From the NCBI GenBank assembly GCA_017506865.1, contig JAFCMP010000052.1, positions 62,001-126,000 on the forward strand: DNA of 64,000 nt. Direction: 5' to 3'. Origin of the DNA: Tribonema minus. Lineage: Eukaryota > Sar > Xanthophyceae > Tribonematales > Tribonemataceae. The first letter of the stretch is position 1; the number at the start of each line of letters is the position of its first letter. Of this stretch, positions 62,469 through 64,000 are shown in pieces. Both the position numbers and the translations under genes were made by a program. The notes beneath the pieces are model-generated. The model had not been told where the DNA came from, did no database searches, and saw nothing but the letters and a program-made list of their open reading frames with translations.

Positions 62469-62837
62469 GCGTGCTGTGGATCTGGGATATAGATCTGGGA
62501 AGCAAGACTTGAACTGGCTGTGCTGGTCTCAGCGGATGCTTTAGAAAGCGACACGTATGATGCAGATGTGCTTTACGCAGCCTGCTGGCACCGCAACACT
62601 TGCGCAACGCACTTACGACAGATCTTCCACCTTTGAAGTTGTCATCCGAAGGAACTTCCCCATGGTGAAGTTCGTGGTTGACCGAACGAACGCCTACCAC
62701 CGCGCGACTGCAAGTGGCGCATCGTATTCTTCGTACAGTGCTTGCACGACAGAATTGGCGGCAGGGAGCTTGACGATTCTTGACGACACCGACTTGCAGG
62801 AAGAGGAGCGCAATCGCATCGCCAAGTGATTGAAAAA
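62469..62837. promoter_or_regulatory. Divergent upstream region of glucosidase II beta and UTP15
   Basis: The 369 bp between the two start codons must hold promoters for both genes. An open frame at 62557-62829 (about 90 codons) lies wholly inside it and ends just before the UTP15 ATG. I regard it as chance or an upstream ORF, since no motif is recognisable. A ctttgaagttgtc word occurs at about 62632. Confidence 0.45.
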
Positions 62838-64000
62838 ATGGGCACTGAGTTCAAGCGGCTGGCGCTGAAGCAGTTCCCGCAGATACAGGAAAAAGATACT
62901 CCAGAGGCAAAATATTGGCGAAAGTTTAGCGGCCCTGTGGTGAGTGCTTGCGTTGCGTTTTTACTGGAGCGCCATACACAACTTCAAGTGAGGGCCTGGC
63001 CTGGCTTGCTGCCTGTTGCAGAGATAGATAGCAAGCTTAGTACACACCTTTTACATTTTTTTCCCACTGATTTATCTGGCTATCGCGTGATTCTGAACGA
63101 TTATCACATTTCTTCAAGGACCCGAAGGTGCAGAAACGAGTTTGGTCAGGGGTAGCCTTGCGGATGGCGCAATGCCGGCCGCAGCTAGCAGATGGGTAGC
63201 ATGCTGCCTACTGAAGTCACAACGCATCCTGCATGTTTTCCCATGCCGCACGTCCATCAACCAAAACATGCGGCGCGTCACTTGACGCCTCCGCAGGTGG
63301 AAACGCATGACGCGCACTGCACCAGCCTGCACTACAGTCCTGCCGCGCCATATGACTTGGCGGTCTCTTGCGGCTCACACGTATCAATACGGAGCGGAGC
63401 GACTGGCGCAAAATTGCGGGCCATCAGCAGGTTCCAGGGAGTAGCCTACAGCGGCGTTTTTCGGTGAGCGCTGCTGCACACTTTAAAGGCACCTCACGAG
63501 TGTGCCGATGCCAGGCAAAGAGCCCTATTGTCGCTGCTGCACAAAAGCAGTGCATTCTGGTAATAAAGCAGTTTTTCAACTAGCAGCGGCCCCGCCTCTG
63601 CGAGCACACTTTTTTTGGGGGGGTCAGGGCGAGGCCTCTGTTGTTGATTTTTACAAAGGGACAGTCTTCCTGTATCTTTTCTGAGCTCTGCACGCGCGCA
63701 TTGTGCGTGCATAACCGCCCTCAGCTCACTGTGCCGCCCCATGCCCAACACGCTCACGCAGACGCAGCAGCTGTCCGGGGTTTCTGCAGTACACGCTCTG
63801 CGCTGCAGTTGCAGCACTGGTTTCATGCCATATTGCAGTTACAGCACTGCTTCACGCCATATTGCATTTGCAGCATTGTGGGCTAGCGTCTCACCCTTCA
63901 TCAACTGGCCTGCACGCGCGCCTGCAACAGGGGCGATGGGAGGCTGATAGCCGGCGGGGACGCAAAGGGATCCGTGATTGTGGCGGACGCCACCAGCAAG
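62838..64000 (+). CDS. UTP15: UTP15-like U3 snoRNP WD40 protein, 5' part
   Basis: Three exons are visible, 62838-62939, 63297-63463 and 63931 to the window end, in phase. The N-terminus MGTEFKRLALKQFPQIQEKD followed by TPEAKYWRKFSGPV matches the conserved start of UTP15 (FKRL..K.YPQ..EKD.PE..YW..F..PV). It is followed by the first WD40 blade (HCTSLHYSPAAPYDLAVSCG, SIRSGATG, ISRFQGVAYSG) and RLIAGGDAKGSVIVADATSK. UTP15 is part of the UtpA/t-UTP subcomplex of the nucleolar small-subunit processome needed for 18S rRNA processing. The gene is cut by the window edge. It is divergent from the glucosidase II beta gene. Confidence 0.88.

Noticed and set aside
62557-62829. 90-codon ORF between glucosidase II beta and UTP15
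   Set aside because: No recognisable motif, sits in a short divergent promoter and ends directly before the UTP15 ATG; most likely chance or an upstream ORF.

Overview
This window is nuclear DNA from an intron-rich eukaryote, most likely a photosynthetic protist. The evidence is long genes split into many short exons joined by GT-AG (occasionally GC-AG) introns whose reading phases fit exactly, interstitial TTAGGG/CCCTAA tracts (a TTAGGG-type telomere), and a long-form ribosome hibernation factor of the kind plastids use. A GC-rich microalga such as a haptophyte or stramenopile would fit, but no single marker in the window fixes the lineage.

Layout from left to right. (1) 452-11572, plus: a ten-exon membrane-anchored sulfotransferase-like P-loop protein. 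(2) 13968-19614, minus: a kelch-propeller protein with a C-terminal membrane anchor; its N-terminus was not found. (3) 21892-23955, minus: a three-exon, two-transmembrane protein resembling ribonuclease kappa (RNASEK). (4) 24725-32360, plus: a secreted ten-exon lectin-like protein with two cyanovirin-N-like modules, a discoidin (F5/8C)-like region and a Cys-rich tail. (5) 34498-35574, minus: an unrecognised intronless membrane ORF. (6) 36271 to about 41407, minus: a long-form hibernation promoting factor (HPF/PSRP1). (7) 41601-54567, plus: a complete 15-exon bacterial-type 2,4-dienoyl-CoA reductase (FadH). (8) 55474-57230, plus: a poly-Ala ORF running into a decayed retroelement-like C-terminus. 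(9) 58547-62468, minus: glucosidase II beta subunit. (10) 62838 to the window end, plus: the 5' part of UTP15, a small-subunit processome WD40 protein. Three gene pairs are divergent with short shared upstream regions (3/4, 6/7 and 9/10). Genes 1 and 2 converge. The products belong to unrelated pathways, so this is ordinary chromosomal gene order and not a functional cluster.

The most unusual feature is intron architecture. In most of the long genes, introns carry series of degenerate copies of the adjacent exon-intron junction. Acceptor-side copies lie upstream of an exon and donor-side copies downstream, usually 80-215 bp apart and often 110-190 bp. The copies keep both exon-derived and intron-derived bases, frequently with a usable splice site, and some carry telomere-like repeats. 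A nearly palindromic word, ACTTCAAGT/ACTTGAAGT, recurs across the introns. Introns also host a dispersed element of about 310 bp (two good copies plus one fragment) and a foldback element of about 306 bp.
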